In this document: one piece after another, positions 8,201-8,520 of the stretch
Position numbering within the stretch: the first letter of the stretch is position 1
Layout: each line of letters opens with the position of its first letter
Assembly (NCBI GenBank): GCA_010021145.1
Contig: RGRP01000028.1
Span: 1-8,520 of the forward strand
Source of the DNA: Candidatus Fonsibacter lacus
Lineage (GTDB): Bacteria > Pseudomonadota > Alphaproteobacteria > Pelagibacterales > Pelagibacteraceae
DNA: 8,520 nt
Reading direction: 5' to 3'
Notes under the pieces: generated by a model
What the model was told of the DNA's origin: nothing
Seen by the model: the letters and a program-made list of their open reading frames with translations, nothing else
Databases searched by the model: none
Translations under genes and position numbers: made by a program

Positions 8201-8520
8201 AAGAAATACTGAAATTATTATTGAAAAAAATGGAACAAACGTCGCAATGTACAAAATTCCATATGGATCAAAACTTTTTGCAAAACCAGATCAGCCTGTG
8301 AAAAAAGGGCAAAAAATCTGCGAGTGGGATCCATATACTCTTCCAGTTATTTCAGAAACAGATGGTATAGTTAATTTTGTAGATTTAATTGACGGAGCGT
8401 CAATTACAGACGCAACAGACGAAGCTACAGGAATTTCTTCTAAAGTTGTTTTGGATTGGAGAGCTCAATCTAAGAATATTGATCTTAAGCCAAGAATTAC
8501 ATTAAGAGATAGCAAGGGTA
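5283..8520 (+). CDS. rpoC: DNA-directed RNA polymerase subunit beta', 5' part
   Basis: An open frame from ATG 5283 to the window edge gives 1079 codons; the family is usually about 1390-1410 residues, so the last quarter lies outside. Seen in order: the N-terminal zinc ribbon with C71, C73, C86 and C89; R-R-E-R-M-G-H-V-E-L; the clamp helices that bind sigma (N-R-N-N-R-L-K-R-L from 276); Q-N-L-L-G-K-R-V-D-Y-S-G-R-S; the catalytic N-A-D-F-D-G-D-Q-M at 460-468, whose D462, D464 and D466 bind the active-site magnesium; the bridge-helix region with T-H-G-A-R-K-G (H774); the second zinc site C811, C885, C892 and C895; and the trigger loop with H933 in R-T-F-H-V-G-G. The trigger loop then enters an insertion resembling the E. 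coli SI3 (S-R/N-T-E, V/I-P-Y-G, W-D-P-x-T-x-P-V-I), within which the window ends. It starts four bases after the rpoB stop with no Shine-Dalgarno sequence, so coupled translation is likely. No internal stop or frameshift was found. Confidence 0.98.
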   Translation, partial: MSKELTNLFKKNINKDNFNNIKISLASPEKIKSWSFGEIKKPETINYRTFKPEKDGLFCSRIFGPVKDYECLCGKYKRMKFRGIICEKCGVEVTKANVRRERMGHVELSTPVSHIWFLKSLPSRIALAMDMKLKDLEKVLYFENFIIIEPGLTEFKKNQLITEEELQKAQEKYGEDQFSAGIGAEAIREVLSSIDLPVERERLRELLKNTTSKVAEERTIKRLKLIENFINSGNKPEWMILTVIPVIPPELRPLVPLDGGRFATSDLNDLYRRVINRNNRLKRLMELRAPDIIVRNEKRMLQEAVDALFDNGRRGRVITGTGKRPLKSLADMLKGKQGRFRQNLLGKRVDYSGRSVIVVGPELKLHQCGLPKKMALELFKPFIYAKLDKLGLATTIKQAKKIVEKEKSEVWDILEEVVREHPVLLNRAPTLHRLGIQAFEPLLIEGKAIQLHPLVTAAFNADFDGDQMAVHVPLSLEAQLEARVLMMSTNNILSPSNGKPIIVPSQDMVLGIYYMSQFFGDQDTKPVGYFLNLDEIAQGLENKSINIHSKIVSRFETVDEKGKQVFKTYQSSVGRFLLADILPKHHKITFDLVNKLLTKKQISELIDIIFRYCGQKETVIFCDRLMSIGFLNAFKAGISFGKDDLVIPESKVQIISDAKKMVEEYETQYSEGLITKGEKYNKVVDQWSKCTDKIASEMMKNISASKINKDDGSITTNSIFMMADSGARGSAAQMKQLAGMRGLMAKPSGEIIETPIISNFKEGLTVLEYFTSTHGARKGLADTALKTANSGYLTRRLCDVSQDVIVRLKFCGTKKHINISEIIEGGNIIVSLTERSLGRIAAKDIKAPNTGDVIVKAKQLIEEKQCELMDAAGVKSIDVYSPITCEAKDGICSTCYGRDLARGRLVSIGECVGMIAAQSIGEPGTQLTMRTFHVGGTAQIKQESSITAPSEGILKVSNQNLIEDSKKELIVMGRNTEIIIEKNGTNVAMYKIPYGSKLFAKPDQPVKKGQKICEWDPYTLPVISETDGIVNFVDLIDGASITDATDEATGISSKVVLDWRAQSKNIDLKPRITLRDSKG

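Overview
The window is an ordinary, highly conserved stretch of a bacterial chromosome: the ribosomal stalk and RNA polymerase operon, in the order rplA (3' end only), rplJ, rplL, rpoB, rpoC (5' three-quarters only), all on the + strand. It is AT-rich throughout, with AGA-dominated arginine codons and almost no non-coding DNA. The protein sequences are alphaproteobacterial in style, for example the L7/L12 N-terminus with EAAELSK and EEKWGVSAAAPV. High AT, near-zero spacers and intact informational genes suggest a streamlined free-living lineage of the SAR11/Pelagibacterales type. That placement is an inference from style; a Rickettsiales-like or other AT-rich alphaproteobacterium is not excluded.

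Layout: bases 1-240 encode the last 79 residues of ribosomal protein L1. Its TAA stop shares one base with the ATG of rplJ (L10, 240-749). A 19-base gap with a Shine-Dalgarno-like AGGA leads to rplL (L7/L12, 769-1146). A 49-base gap, the longest non-coding stretch, carries a 9-bp hairpin just before rpoB (1196-5278, complete, 1360 aa). Four bases later rpoC begins at 5283 and runs open off the right edge after 1079 codons, inside the SI3 insertion of the trigger loop. No stretch over 50 bases lacks a gene.

The genes work as two machines. L10 anchors L7/L12 dimers to form the ribosomal stalk that recruits translation GTPases, and L1 forms the opposite stalk at the E site. RpoB and RpoC form the catalytic core of RNA polymerase. 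Co-transcription couples ribosome and polymerase supply.

I found no mobile element, CRISPR array, tRNA, foreign gene or novel system. The points worth a second look are small: loss of the space for the usual L10 autoregulatory leader, a threefold 11-residue repeat in the L10 stalk helix, a nearly pure GCA-codon alanine hinge in L7/L12, a Shine-Dalgarno motif visible mainly at rplL, and the hairpin before rpoB.
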